Below are positions 49,790-62,025 of a DNA stretch of 64,000 nucleotides, piece by piece (position 1 is the stretch's first letter; the number at the start of each line of letters is the position of its first letter). The DNA is taken from NCBI GenBank assembly GCA_015680685.1, contig MNCI01004056.1, forward strand, positions 143,589 to 207,588. Direction: 5' to 3'. This stretch comes from Gnetum montanum. Taxonomy: Eukaryota > Streptophyta > Gnetopsida > Gnetales > Gnetaceae. A model generated the notes under the pieces. That model was not told where the DNA came from. It searched no databases and was given only the letters and a program-made list of their open reading frames with translations. A program made the position numbers and the translations under genes.

Positions 49790-49960
49790 CTACATATAAG
49801 CCCCTCATATTTGGCCACACTGTTGGTACATGGAAAGTAAAATGGAAAGACTAAGGATAGGATGTCATTTAAAGGAAAGGTGAAAATGGCTGCAATACTA
49901 GCTCCATGTGCATTATAGGCCCCATCAAAGTTGAGTATTACTTTCTATTTTTTTAGGTAT
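49790..49960 (-). pseudogene. Archaeal-type RNase H domain of the Tat-like element
   Basis: VILNFDGAYNAHGASIAAIF followed by FPCTNSVAKYEGLI matches the second RNase H (LxFDGA ... NNxAEYEAL) typical of Tat elements such as Ogre and Retand. The Glu of AEYE reads Lys-Tyr-Glu here, so AKYE keeps one acidic residue. Confidence 0.8.
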
Positions 49961-51700
49961 ATCTTTAATAGCATTGATATGTTCATCTAGAAATCCAAGT
50001 TCTATAGTAGCATTATCTTTTATAGGAAGTGTTGCCATTTGACTAGCAATAGCTTATTCTTTGGTTGTAGTTCATGACAAAAAATGTAAATTGAAGTCAA
50101 CTACTATGGATTTCCATCGAGAAATTCTACTATTTTCATATATATTAGAAGTAAAACATTATCTTTACAAATGATGTTTACTTGTGCTCAAAAAAGGTAG
50201 TATCATCACTTCTTCAAAAAATAGACTAGGGCTAGGTAATTTTTTTCAACCATGATGTATGAGGTTTCAAAGACTACAAGGGCATGACTTAAGTAATAGA
50301 TAGGCATCTCAGCCCCATCACTTTATTTTTGATAATGTGAAGAATCTATAGACATATTGAAAGTTTCTAGGTAAATGTAAAATAACTTATCTTTTTGTGG
50401 TGGATACATTGTTGGTAATTTGGCTAATTCTTGTTTGATATTTTCAAAGGTATCTTGGCAATTATCATTCTAATTAAAATTAATACTTTTTTAGTAAATT
50501 TTGCATAGGTTAAATCTTATCAATCAATCTAGAAATCAACCTGCAAATGAATAGCAACCTTCATTGTAATCCTTGCAACTCTTTATGTTTAGTAGGCACT
50601 AACATGTTGACTATGGATTTTACCTTATTTGGGTCAACATGTATTCCTACTTCCAACACTACAAAGCTAAGTATTTTTCTAGTTTTGACACTAAAGATGC
50701 ATTTCTTTGGATTCAACCAAAGTTTATCTTGAGAAAACATTGAAGGATAGTGTATAAATCCGAAGCATGATTGTTGGCTACTCTTTATTTTACTACTATA
50801 TCATCTACATAATTGTTTCAAATGTTAAGCATAATATCATTAAAAATGTATGTCATTGTGCATTGATACGTGATCCCAGAATTGTTTAATATAAAAGGCA
50901 TCATAGTGTAATAGAAAGTTCCCTAAGGTGGCATGAAGGCTATGTATAATTAGTGTTCTAGAATGATTCTAGTTTGATTATATCTTGAAAATTCTTTGAT
51001 AAAGGATAGCAATGCATGACCAACTACTGTATCAATAAGTTGATCAACACTTGGTAATGGAAAGTTATCTATAATTATTTCTTTGTTGGAATCATGAAAA
51101 TCTATACATATGTGAATGCTCCCATTTTTATTAGGTACTATAACCATGTTAGACACCCAATCTACATAGTTTACTACCTTAATGAAACCATCTTGATAAA
51201 GCTTCTTAATTTTGTCATGAATAATCAAGGATAGGTCAATGTAAACTTGACAAATCTTTTGTTGACTAGCTTAACTTTAGGATCTAATACTATGTTGTAC
51301 TAAATCATTTGTGGGTCTAACCCTAGCATGTTATTGTAAGACCATGTTTAATATTATTTATATAAAGTCTAATAAATGCTTTGCATGCATTCTAGCATTA
51401 ACATTAAACTTAGTTTCAAGGATTTTTCTTCACCCTTGTTGGTAGTGACTGGGGTTTCTCTAAGGGTATCTTTAGTTATGTCAATGGCTTCCAAGTCTAG
51501 TATTCATATCAAGTGTTCAGGTCACTCAATGAGTTTATCAATGGTTGCAATGTATTCTTGGAGGTTGATAGATTTAGGATCTAAATATCTTTGGTCTACT
51601 TGTCAAATGATGTTACCAAATCATTTAGAAAGATATAATGGATCGCTCAACTATTTCCACAACTCTATTTGTGAACATTTCATATCATAGAATGAAAATA
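49961..51700 (-). pseudogene. Reverse transcriptase and first RNase H of the Tat-like element
   Basis: On the minus strand KKLYQDGFIKVVNYVDWVSN, MVIVPNKNGSIHICIDFHD and DNFPLPSVDQLIDTVVGHAL form RT motifs over 51,228-51,010. The catalytic box YVDD is intact at 50,800-50,811 (NNYVDDIVVK). A thumb and RNase H connection with stops follows (about 50,500-50,150). The wording NKNG and LIDTVVGHALLSF is closer to Tat/Ogre than to the Athila-like RT at 26.7 kb. No gag is visible immediately upstream. Confidence 0.85.
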
Positions 51701-53190
51701 GAGATCACCTAGCATCTATTTATTATTCTTAGAAAAAACATCCGCTAACATGATAAGTAAATAAAATAATTAAATTTTCCTAATTATATTATATGATATA
51801 GTTCTAATGCTAAGATAGGTTATACAACAAGGTGCATGCTTGAAGGAAGAGGATATATCATCATCGAGGATCAGGGCATAGAATAAGTTTCTCAAGGGAA
51901 CAACATGAGTGATGTAGGCTACATAGGCTTGGAGAAGTATGTTGTTCAGTGTAATTGTAATGTATTTGAAGGCTTTAGCATATTCCATGGGTTTTACACT
52001 AGTTAGTGTAAATACATTTTACATCATGTGGCATGAATTCAATGTGAGGAATGGTTTATACTAGGTAGCATAATGAAGGCATAAAGGATTTTATGTTGTT
52101 TAGCAATATATCATGTATTTCATGCTATGTTAAATATTTGTATGCTATTCACTATAAAATTAGTGTAGAGAGTAACTTATGCTATGTAAAAGATATTTTC
52201 CACTATTCATCATACAAATGACATAACATTTTTACATGGCATAAGACATGAAAGGGGGTTTAAAGGAACAAAGGAAGTGAATGACCATCATTTTTGCATT
52301 CTAAGCAACAAAAAGTGTGATATTAAAAGTAGAGAAAATGATGTGTTGAAGAAGCAGAAAGAAAAAAGATAGGGCCCAACAAATTAAGGAAGGAAGCACA
52401 TGCCATAGAAACTATGGTCCATAGAATGTTGCTTTACCCTAGGGCATATGCACTAGAAATTACATCATCATCAAATTTTTTACTGTTTTTATGATTCTTA
52501 TTTTCTAGATTTTTCTACTATATTTTTTTTTTCTTTCCTTCTTTCTCTTAGTATGGTTCCTCTTCTTTTCTTTTATTTTATGTTGTCATTTAACCAACCA
52601 TTGGATAATTTTATTTTAAGTATTTGCAAAATTTTATGCTTTTCATTTTGGACTTAGTACTATCATAAAATCATTTTATGTGTTATGGTTCATTTTCCAC
52701 TATACTTGGTTTACCCTAGTGTATTTTAGTTTTCATGTTAAACATTCATTAGAATGTGATTATAGATCCTAGAATATTTTATTTTCTTCTTTCACACTAT
52801 CAAAATGTTTTATGTTAATACCTATTTTCATGTTAATATTTGGCTGAAAATATGCTAGCGAGCACAAAATTAGCATCAATTACATTTGATGCTATCTCTT
52901 AATTTTATATTCACAAAATGTAATTCCCTTTCAAATATGCTATTTTTGTATTCTATGTTATGCCACAATATTTTATGCTAATTTTTTTTACATTGACTAT
53001 TTACTCTAGCATAAAAGAAGTTAGGCAATTTCCAGTTACGTTTCAAAGTTTTTTCTATGCTATGTGAGTTATGGCTGTCTAGTTTGTTTTTAGTGATTTT
53101 CTTAATGTTTAGCCATTATGCTTGCATAATTGAAGTTAGAGAAATTTTTGGATTTTAGGCCTTTATTTAAGTAGATGATGGTCATCATAG
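51701..53190. other. Gene-free stretch between the Tat-like pol and unit C
   Basis: AT-rich, with recurring 'tttatgcta', 'gcataa' and 'tagtgtaaat' phrases (52,000-52,250 and 52,600-53,120). It may be the LTR or leader of the pol element or of unit C. No coding evidence. Confidence 0.4.
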
Positions 53191-56100
53191 GGTCGGTTGA
53201 TATTCAATGTTTTGTGAAGATTATAGTTCCAAACCATCATATCCATGATATGACTATTAATGAAAATACTAAAGTGGGGTTCTATCTTGGAGTAGTTGAA
53301 TTTCCATTCTACTTGTAACAAAATTTTATTGTGATCATTTATTCATATATGAGTGTACAGATAATGAACATGACATTAGAAATGATCCTTACTAGTGTCT
53401 CCAACTATATTCTGGAATACAAGAAAGATGAAGATTCCTTTCAAATTAAGCTAACATACTAGGCCAAATCATATCAGTTTATACTTGGCAATTATTCAAG
53501 ATTTGGTAGCAAGATACATATGATTACTTCATCATCAACAACATAGTTTTCTTACTTGTAAAAATATGAATCTGTTTTGCAACCCAATTGTGAATGCTTA
53601 CTTGATTAATTTATAAGTTTACATTTTAAGTTCCTTTACTTAATGATTATTCATTATTTATAGTGCATCTAAGGCTACTTAGTTTAATGTCATACATGCT
53701 ATATAGTTATAAGCTCCAAAAATAACAAGCATTTATCATAGATGGCACTTTGGTTCTAGTACAGATAGCATTGAATGAGTTTACTTAAGGTGATAACATC
53801 AGGATTCAGATAGCAACTCCAATTACCTCTAAAATAGAGAACTATAAGAGATAGTATTTTCAAGCATATTAGAGATGTATTCATATAGGCTTTATGCATG
53901 AATTTTGGAAATATATAGATTTTGTCACAAAGATACCATTCCCAATAAGGGCATTGCAACCATCAAAGAAACATGATAAGTTGTATATAACTTAATTATT
54001 TGTTGATTAATCTAATAATTTGTTTAGATAATTTATCATGATTTTGCAAATTTTGTAAGGGAAACTACCATTATAGTTGTTACATCTAGCCATACTTCTT
54101 AAGTGGAGTGAATTTGACAAGGCCCAGGAGTAGCTAAAAATATGGCTCTCATAGAAGGAAAAAAATGGTTAATATTGAACTTTTTAACTTATTCATGTTG
54201 TGAAGTCCTTTCATATCATTAATAAAAATGGTTGACTTGATGGATTCTTTCAATGAGGTGAGCACCCAATTTTATACACAAGTCCATAGCTTGCCTAATG
54301 TGATAAACATAAGCAAGGACTTATTTTCCAAATTGTTTCATATGTTATAGGATGGTAATTGCATGGATCATCAAGGGGGCAAGGACTTGGTTAGAAGGAA
54401 AATCTTAGAGGCTTGGTTGCATTCTTCTCTAGATGGATAGTTATGAATGAAAAGATTCTAGGACTGAATCATTAATACAGTATACTCTTTATTCCATGCT
54501 AGGATCTTTCCTATCTTACTTTCTTAGTGCAAGATGATAGGTCTATAGGAAGCATGGATTATGGGAAAGGTCATATCAAATAGAACAAGCTTTAACTAAG
54601 CTGCTACTTTGATCATAGGAATTCAAAGTGAAATACAAAAACTTTCCTAAAAAGTGACCTCAATATACTATGTACACTTTGCATTTCTCATTTACTATCT
54701 AAGAAGGTTCATGGATTTTCTAGTGGTCAGGCATAACAAAGCATGGATTAAGAGAGATATCACCCAACTCCCTTAACCCTAGACCAAACATTTTACCAAT
54801 GCAATTCAAGTTCACAGTTCATCTTTGGAAGATACTAGGGAGTTAGTATCCATTAGAACTAAGTGGATAAGCAATCAATAGGAATCTTCTCTTGACAGTT
54901 ATGATGTTGATTTGATGTTAACTAGGAATATGGCAGATCGAGCCAAAAGAAAATCTAAGGGAGTAGAGGCAGCTGGAAGGAAAAGGATTAAGTTATCAAG
55001 AGTGAAGGAAGAAATTCCTCCTCTTAACAAGCCTAAAGTACTTTTTCTTTAAAGATTAAGATGTTTAAGCATCGGTAGAAACTAGTAGGTACATTAAAGA
55101 ATTTAATTATTATTGTTTTCTATGTTTCAAGTCTTCTTATTTTAATATGGAGTTTTAGAATTAAGCATGATGGAAGGCTTAGGCAAAGTGAGCCATAGGG
55201 AAAGACTAAAGGATAAAGGAGAAGGAGGAGAAAGCTAGGTAGAAAGTGAAAAAAGACTCTTTGGAGAGACCTATTTCATATTTAATGAAGGGAATGAAAC
55301 ATTGCAAATAGAACTCTCACCATTGAATTTTTTCCCAATCCACCTAGGTATTTAAATTACATGTTTAACATGATAGCAAACCCTTAGAATGATTGGGATA
55401 ATAATATGTTTCATGATTAAATAGAAATGAAATTTGAAGCTCTAAAGAATCCTAATCTCCCTACACTAAGAACAAAGTTGTGGGTATAATGCCCAATAAG
55501 GCAAAATTCATGAAAGAGCTCATAAAAGACCTTAGTAATAGGCTACAACAAGTGGTACTTGAGGAAAGTAAGCATTGTTAATGCATTTAAATTTCAAAAT
55601 TATATACAAAGCTATTATGATGCTAAGTCACATTATTATTTTAGCTTTGAAAAACTTCAAAAATTCATTAGGAACTTAAAGGCCATGTAGAGTTTGATGA
55701 ACTCTCTCCTACATCACTCAAATGGGCAACCGCATCAGGTGCATTGTATGAGGAAGCTATGAATTGAGATTCTTCATGTCTGGCCTCCTTTTGAAAGAGC
55801 ATCTAGGTGAATGAGACTCTATGGAAATTTATTGTTGACTTAGAATCTTAGTCCTAGTTTTTCTCAAAGGAGAACCATAGCCTAAGAGATCACAAAGAAT
55901 TTATGAAAGCACATGCTACTAACAAGGGAGAATTACACATAACCTAGATGCATGAATTGTTGCATAGTTGATGACCACTGCAATATTGGGCATTACTATA
56001 CTACCAAAGAGAGGGAAGCTTTTCTTGACATATCAAGATTATGAGAGCATCATGATGGCCACAAGATGACATAATGCAATGGGAAGTTTATAGTATAAGC

Positions 56101-56220
56101 TACTAGATTTATGATGCCTCTAGACCTACGATGCTTGGAACCACTACAATAGCCAAACAATGTAAATATGGTTTTACATTGGTGGTGCTTCCACCCACAA
56201 TGGGGAGTCAAATATGAAGT
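53191..56220 (+). pseudogene. Unit C: third copy of the unrecognised spliced unit
   Basis: Blocks match copy B in the same order. MTINENTKVGFYLGVVEF and FPFYLXQNFIVII (53,250-53,350) match MTIKEHT...YLLQHFSV. TLVLVQIALNEF with GDNIRIQ (53,750-53,810) and EAWLHSS with ARIFPILLS (54,400-54,540) follow, then EIQKL and FLIYYLRRFMDF (54,620-54,720). A lysine-rich NLS-like block with KRKSKGVEA-type residues lies near 54,940-55,030. FMKELIKDLSNRLQQ ends at 55,567 on a GAAA/GTAAGC donor, as in A and B. A charged tail reaches about 55,950. The unit sits next to a minus-strand Tat-like pol, as unit A sits next to a minus-strand gag-protease remnant. Stops and frameshifts show decay. Confidence 0.5.
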
Positions 56221-56921
56221 AAACAAATTTTCTTAACAGTAACCACCTTAATGTTATATTTATTATTTTAATGTTACTGTACATTGTTACTTTAACATTT
56301 TTTTTCTTTGCACATTAATATAATTTTGTTTGTAAAGTTGCCAAGTACTATTTTTTAGTGTTAATTTATATATTTTTTATATAATCTTTATTAAAGGTTA
56401 TAATTTTTTTAAAGATTTTGGCTTTCACGCATTCCTTTTTGGCCTCATATGGGACATGAGCATCATCATTATTATTATTTTAATCTTTCAACCAAGTGGA
56501 AACTTATTTATTTATTTATATTTCTATCATGATTGTAATTCATTATTTTTGGATGTATAAATATTTGATGTAATTTATTCATTTGGGACGTATTATTATT
56601 TGACCCCTTAATCAAATGGGAACCAAAAATAATTGAAACATAACTATACCCCAAGATTTTAGAGAATTTTATAATATAATGCTACCTAATAGAATCAAAC
56701 TTGTGACCTAGGATGACTAGGCCAAGACCCATACCTCTAGGCTAACATCTCATTACACTTGATTATAACAAGCTGATATTATTTGTGTAATGTGTTTTTA
56801 AGCTTGGTGATATTTCCTTTACATTAATAATGTCATGTTATCTTGAATCTTAACAAAAATATTTATGTACATGCATGCACATTGATATTGATATTTTGGT
56901 TGCATTATCTTCTATATAGTC
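56221..56921. other. Gene-free stretch upstream of the copia ORF
   Basis: AT-rich with an ATT microsatellite (56,464-56,480) and a tRNA-like SINE fragment listed separately. No copia LTR or tRNA-Met PBS can be seen before the gag ATG, so the 5' end of the copia element is lost or too decayed. Confidence 0.45.
56683..56747 (-). repeat. tRNA-derived SINE head (A and B boxes)
   Basis: The minus strand reads GTTAGCCTAGAGGTATGGG. The A box TAGCCTAGAGG (56,733-56,743) fits TRGYNNARNGG exactly. About 32 bases on is AGTTTGATTCT (56,691-56,701), close to the B box GGTTCRANYCC. The distance and the 'ctaggtcacaagtttgattct' wording are those of plant tRNA-related SINEs. A tRNA pseudogene is the alternative. 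Confidence 0.6.
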
Positions 56922-59900
56922 ATGGCCTCCAAAAAAATTATTTTTGATCTTAACAAAGAGAAAAAGCTAGATGGAGACAATTATGACATTTGGCATTAAA
57001 AGATTCAATATCTCTTAAATGAATAAAAGGTGGCAGTTATCCTCTTTCACCTCATGGAGGAATCTACATGGTGTACAAACCATTAAGATGACAAAGAGTC
57101 TGAGGCATATCAAAGTTGGTTAAAAGAGCATTATGTTGCTTACATCATGTTGCTGAGCAACATGCAAAATGCCATCCCTTGTGAATTTGAGCAATATATA
57201 ACTACACATGTCATGTGGGAAGCTCTCAAAGCAAGGTTTGGTGCTACCTCCACCACGAGACTAAGGAGCCTAACTCTCAAGTTTAATAGTTATTAAAAGC
57301 ATCCTAATCAAACTATAAAATAACACCTTAGAATAATGTTCAACATGATTTGAGAGTTGAAGATTACTAGGAATACTCTCATGCATGAACAACAAGTACA
57401 GGTGGTTATCTACTCATTCTCAAACTCCTAGGAACATATGTAGGTCAACATGACACACAATGAAAATGTAAAAATATTTGAGGATATTGAACATCATTTG
57501 GAACTTGAGAAAAGGAATGCTTGACAACTACTAAGATCTCTAATGTGTATGCTACTAATTCTAACACAAAAAAATCCAAAATAAATTGGAGGAAAATAGA
57601 TCATGAGAGGTCCTCTCAACGAGAACATCCATCAAAAAAGACTAAGAAGGATAAAAGAAATAGAGGAAAAGAGGGAGGCAAGAAAGACAATTCTAAGATA
57701 ACTTATTATAACTATGACAAGCAAGGACACTTCCCTCATGAATGCATTGAAGTTAAGAAAGTATGTCCTAACCTTATGTTTCACAATAATTCATTTGTAT
57801 CATCTAGTGTTTTTGTTGCTAAATCTATCCTTATGTGGATTGTAGACTCAGGAGCAACATACCATGTAGCGAGAGATCAAGTTAGCTTTGTCAAGTACTA
57901 TTGAATTCCAATAGGAAGCAAGAAGATATACATAGGAAATACCTTTATATCCCATGATGTCCTTTATGCACCTAAAATTCAAAGGAATTTACTTTCCATT
58001 ATTGCTTTTTTAAAATTGGATTTCAACTTTTTGTTTAAATATAATTCAGTTACAATTCATCTAGACTCAATTTGGTACAAACATGTTTTTTTTTTATGAT
58101 GGTTTTCTTAAGTGATATATTGAATATGCTAATAAAGAAGAAAGTTCTTTCTCATTGCTTACTTTTGTTGATAATGTTGGTGACAATTCCATTTTCTAGC
58201 ATACTAGGTTAGGCCATATTGGACAAGAAAGGATGACAAGGTTAGCTAGAGTGAGTTTATTAAGGCCACTCACTAAAGTCACTCACCAACTTGCAAGCAT
58301 TTTTTTAGCAGAAAAAACAACCAAAAATTTATTTCGCAAAGCCACCATGGTTGATTTTCCATTATATTTGATTCATTTTGATATCTATGAAGTAATGAAT
58401 GTCAAGGCAAGGCATGATGCCTCCTATTTCATCACATTTATATATCATTACATACATTACAGTCATGTCTTTCTAATTTATCATAAGCTTGAGGCAATAG
58501 GTTTCTTTAGATGATACATGAATGAAGTTGAGAATTAGTTAGATAAAAGGATTAAGATTCTAAGGACCAATCATAGACATGAATGTCTATCAAAACATTT
58601 CAAGGAACTATGTGATGAAAAAGGAATTATTAGATAACTAATGATTCCTAAGATACCACAAAAAAATGTTATTACTGAGAAAAGAAATAGTACCTTACCA
58701 AACATGAGAAGATTGATGATGATGCAAGCAAAACTTCTGCTCAATTTTTGGGAAGATGCATTATTAACTACGATCTACATTCATAATCATCTTCCAAGTA
58801 AATCAATACCTTCCACCTCATATGAGTTATGGACAAGTATAAAGCCAAGCATGAATCATTTATAACCTTAAAGATTTGCAGCCTATGTATACAATACTTC
58901 TCATAAATATGGGAAGTTAGGACCTAGAGGGAAAAAGTTTCTTTATAAGATACCCTAATCACTCCAAGAGATATGTGTTCATTGGAGAACTACCAAATGA
59001 AATAGTGACTAAGATATAATTAAGAAGTGTTAAGTTTCTTGAGGAGAAATTTCTTTGTCAAAGAGAAATAGATAAAGATTTTACCTTTTATGAAGTGGAC
59101 GATCCTGATCTAGTAGTACTATCAAACCAGTCGAAATTGAGGAAGAGATTTCTCAACTTCTTAATAATAGTGGGAGAAATTTACCTATTAATAAATTACC
59201 TTCATGAAAGGAAATCTTTGAAGAACCCTAACTACGTAGGAGCAATCATATAATGATGTCTCATCCTCATTTTATGATTGAAGAGGAAGTACCTATGATG
59301 GATATGCATGATGATGAGCCATGTACATATGATGAGGCTCTCTCACCAGCTACCAGTAAGCAATAGATGAATGCTATAATAGAAGAAATAAAGTCTATTA
59401 GTACCAATCACATTTGAGACTTGGTTGACCTTCCACCTGGGTGCAAGGCCATTGGAAACAAATGGATCTTAAAGATCAAGCACAAGGTAGATAGTTCTAT
59501 CAAAAAACATAAGGCATAGCTTCTAGCAAAGGGGTATACCCAATAAGATGATATAGATTATGAAGAAACCTTATCACTGGTAGTAAGATTTACTTTTATC
59601 CATCTCATTTTGGTTGTAGTTGCACATCTTGATTTGAAACATTACCAAATGGATGTTAAGATTGCATTTGTCTATGGAAAATTGGATGAGGAAATCTATA
59701 TGATGCAACCCCATGGGTTCATAGTTAAAGGTTAGAAGCACAACTTCGATGATCCATCCATGGATTAAAATAATCATTGAGATAATGGTGCTTTTGATTT
59801 CATCAAGTTGTCACTACTAATGGGTTTATAATGATCAAAGAAGATCTTTGTATGAATGTCAAGAGATCTTATAAAAGTTTCATTATCCTCTCCTTGTATG

Positions 59901-60045
59901 TGGATGATATTCTACATGTAGTAATAACAAAGAGATGGTTATCTCCAATAAAATGTGGTTTTCCTTACACTTTAAAATGAAGAAAATGAGTGAAGCAGAT
60001 TTTGTGCTTGGTGTAAAGATCCTAAGGGATCATTTCATAACATCA
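56922..60045 (+). pseudogene. Ty1/copia gag-pol remnant, truncated in RT
   Basis: From ATG 56,922: gag with KLDGDNYDIWH; a zinc knuckle (about 57,700-57,745) reading YYNYDKQGHFPHEC, in which the first two Cys are Tyr; protease WIVDSGATYHV (about 57,838-57,870, DSG intact); GAG-preintegrase RLGHIG; integrase with HFDIY (about 58,375) and KARHDASYFITFI; RT with NKWILKIKHK, LDLKHYQMDVKIAFVYGKLD and an intact YVDD (59,897-59,908). The frame is lost after ADFVLGVKILRDHF near 60,035, where an LTR fragment of another family begins. The RNase H end and both LTRs are missing. It resembles TNT1-like plant copia polyproteins; I do not assign a lineage firmly. Confidence 0.88.
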
Positions 60046-60069
60046 TAAGTACAAATGCTTCAAGCATGT

Positions 60070-60165
60070 TATGCTAATGCTTGGTAATCCTATTAATGAA
60101 TACTTGGTATGCCTAGCAGTGAATACTTGGTACACCTAGCAATGACTACTTGGTAACCCTAGCAA
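60070..60165. repeat. Short tandem repeat of ~24 bp inside the LTR fragment
   Basis: Three to four units of 'gaatacttggtatgcctagcagt' type: 'aatgaatacttggtatgcc', 'agtgaatacttggtacacc' and 'aatgactacttggtaaccc'. Other LTRs of the family have two or three diverged 'ggttaccaagcattac' units at this place. Confidence 0.75.
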
Positions 60166-60466
60166 AGTTAGTATAAGTTAAGGATGGGTACATAAAGTAG
60201 GAACAGACACTTCATGCTTAGGATAGATTTAATAACACTTAGTTCCATAGCTAGTTAGAAATTAATATTTTAATCACTTTATCATGTTAATGTTTTGCTG
60301 ATAAAAACAATAAAAATATAAATATCTTACACCTCAATCTCACTTGACCATACCCATCGAGCTAGCATAAGTGATGATTAGGAAGACAATGACTAGCAAT
60401 GCCATGTTTAACTATCTAGGATAATAACCACCTAGGCAAGGTCTATGAAATTTGATCGGATCTCAA

Positions 60467-60552
60467 ATACATGTTTGTGATTTGTATGGTTGGGTGTAGG
60501 GAACACTCNGATACATGTTTGTGATTTGTATGGTTGGGTGTAGGGAACACTC
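60467..60552. other. Assembly join: identical 42-bp flanks around an N
   Basis: Bases 60,467-60,508 recur exactly at 60,511-60,552, with N at 60,509. This has the same signature as the join at 30,051. Confidence 0.88.
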
Positions 60553-60562
60553 ACTACTCTTC

Positions 60563-61928
60563 ACCTCTCATCCTAAATTCATTAGGTTATATTGAGCCCT
60601 TAGAGGTATCTATCTTAGCTTCAAATCTCAATTAAGTTTGTCCAATAGTAATCACCATAAGGTCTCTCATTTTGACAAAAAATTATTTTTGGGATTAGTT
60701 GTATAGTAGAAGTGATATGATTGTACAAGAACAAGTGTTATAATAGATTAGTAATATATTATAGAGATGTGACAAGGATTGAATTGAGCAAGTGATGTAT
60801 AGTATAAAGGACTATGGAGATGGTGAGGTGATATAGAAATGGTGCAAGTGATTTGAAATGGTACAATGTGTGATGTGAAGATGGTGCTATAGATGATACA
60901 AAGATGATGCAACGAGTGATTTAGAAAGGTATAATCAATGACATGGATAAGATATGATATGACTGAAGATATAGCAAGTGATAATGGTGCAATATGTATC
61001 ATTGAAATGTTATGCAATTAGAAAAAATGCAATAGATAATATGAAAATGATGTAACAACGATAAAAAAGATGTGATAGGTGATTTGAAATGGTATACCCA
61101 CCAAAGATGAAATTTAGCCACCACAATGCAACAAATGATTTAAATAGATAAAGTGAATGATCTAAAATGATGCAATAGGGTACATAGAAATAATGTGATA
61201 GGTGATTTGAAATGGTAAAGTATACATAAAGTTCACCTACCATATCTCAAACCCTCATAAAATAACCTTATTTAAATGTAAAATATTTTAAGTAAAAATT
61301 TCTTTTTTCATAATCTTACCTTTTATATTTTTATTTACCTTACCTACTAACCAATTTTGCACATCAAAATCTCATTATCAAAATTAAAAACAAAAAATAG
61401 CTACCAATAATGCCAAAATATAACTTTTATCTAAACATTGTTATTGAGTTTTGTTTTTTTGTAAGGTCTAATTTTATCATTGTGAAAAATTTCTAGGACT
61501 TTTAATAGATTTCCAACTACATATGTCATAGAAATAAAAACATTTTTTTGCAATAAATCATTATTACTTCATTTTACCTTTTAAATGCAATAAGTCATTT
61601 AAAATTTCATATAATATAAAACATTATAAAACTTCTTAAGAATATTTACTTTATTTTACCAATTTTTGTACCATATTTCAAATCATACTAGATTCATCAG
61701 TTTGCAATGGAATTTTTAAAGATTGGGATTAAAGAGAGAATAAATAACATTGCATTTAATAACTAGTTGAGATAACCATGCAAGACTTAGCCCAAAGATA
61801 ACCTCATTTAAAAAATATCAAGAGTCACCCATTGTACAACTTCATCAAGCACAAAACTTTAGGTAACATTTTAACATTTTCCTATATGTTGTTTTCAACC
61901 AAAATGATTTGACATCAAACTCAAAGCA
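60563..61928. repeat. Gene-free stretch with a degenerate minisatellite
   Basis: From about 60,740 to 61,230 the phrase 'gtgatttgaaatggtacaat' recurs about 15-18 times in diverged forms ('gtgatttagaaaggtataat', 'gtgatgtgaagatggtgc'), with a unit near 24-30 bp. From 61,240 to 61,928 the DNA is AT-rich and probably 3' flank of the cofactor E gene. Confidence 0.6.
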
Positions 61929-61934
61929 TTTATT
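61929..61934 (-). terminator. Possible polyadenylation signal AATAAA
   Basis: The minus strand reads TTGAATAAATGC, 92 bases beyond the stop codon of the cofactor E exon. The position suits a plant polyA signal, but such hexamers are common in AT-rich DNA. Confidence 0.4.
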
Positions 61935-62025
61935 CAACCAAAATTACTAATAACTGAAACTAGATTAAAAAGATTAAAAGAATTAACAATATTCAAAAAT
62001 TACAAATGGTAAACTAAACATCAAT

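Larger units (their letters stand above)
60046..60562 (+). repeat. Inverted fragment of the main LTR family
   Basis: The reverse complement of 60,430-60,562 matches the LTR start ('ccctacacccaaccatacaaatcacaa', 'gatccgatcaaattt'). 60,060-60,180 matches the U5 block with 'ggtaccaagcattacc'-type words. The U3/TATA part is missing, so the piece is truncated where it meets the copia RT. It is the only copy of the family in the + orientation in this window. Confidence 0.75.

Noticed and set aside
60748-61243. Two minus-strand open frames
   Set aside because: They are produced by the degenerate minisatellite.
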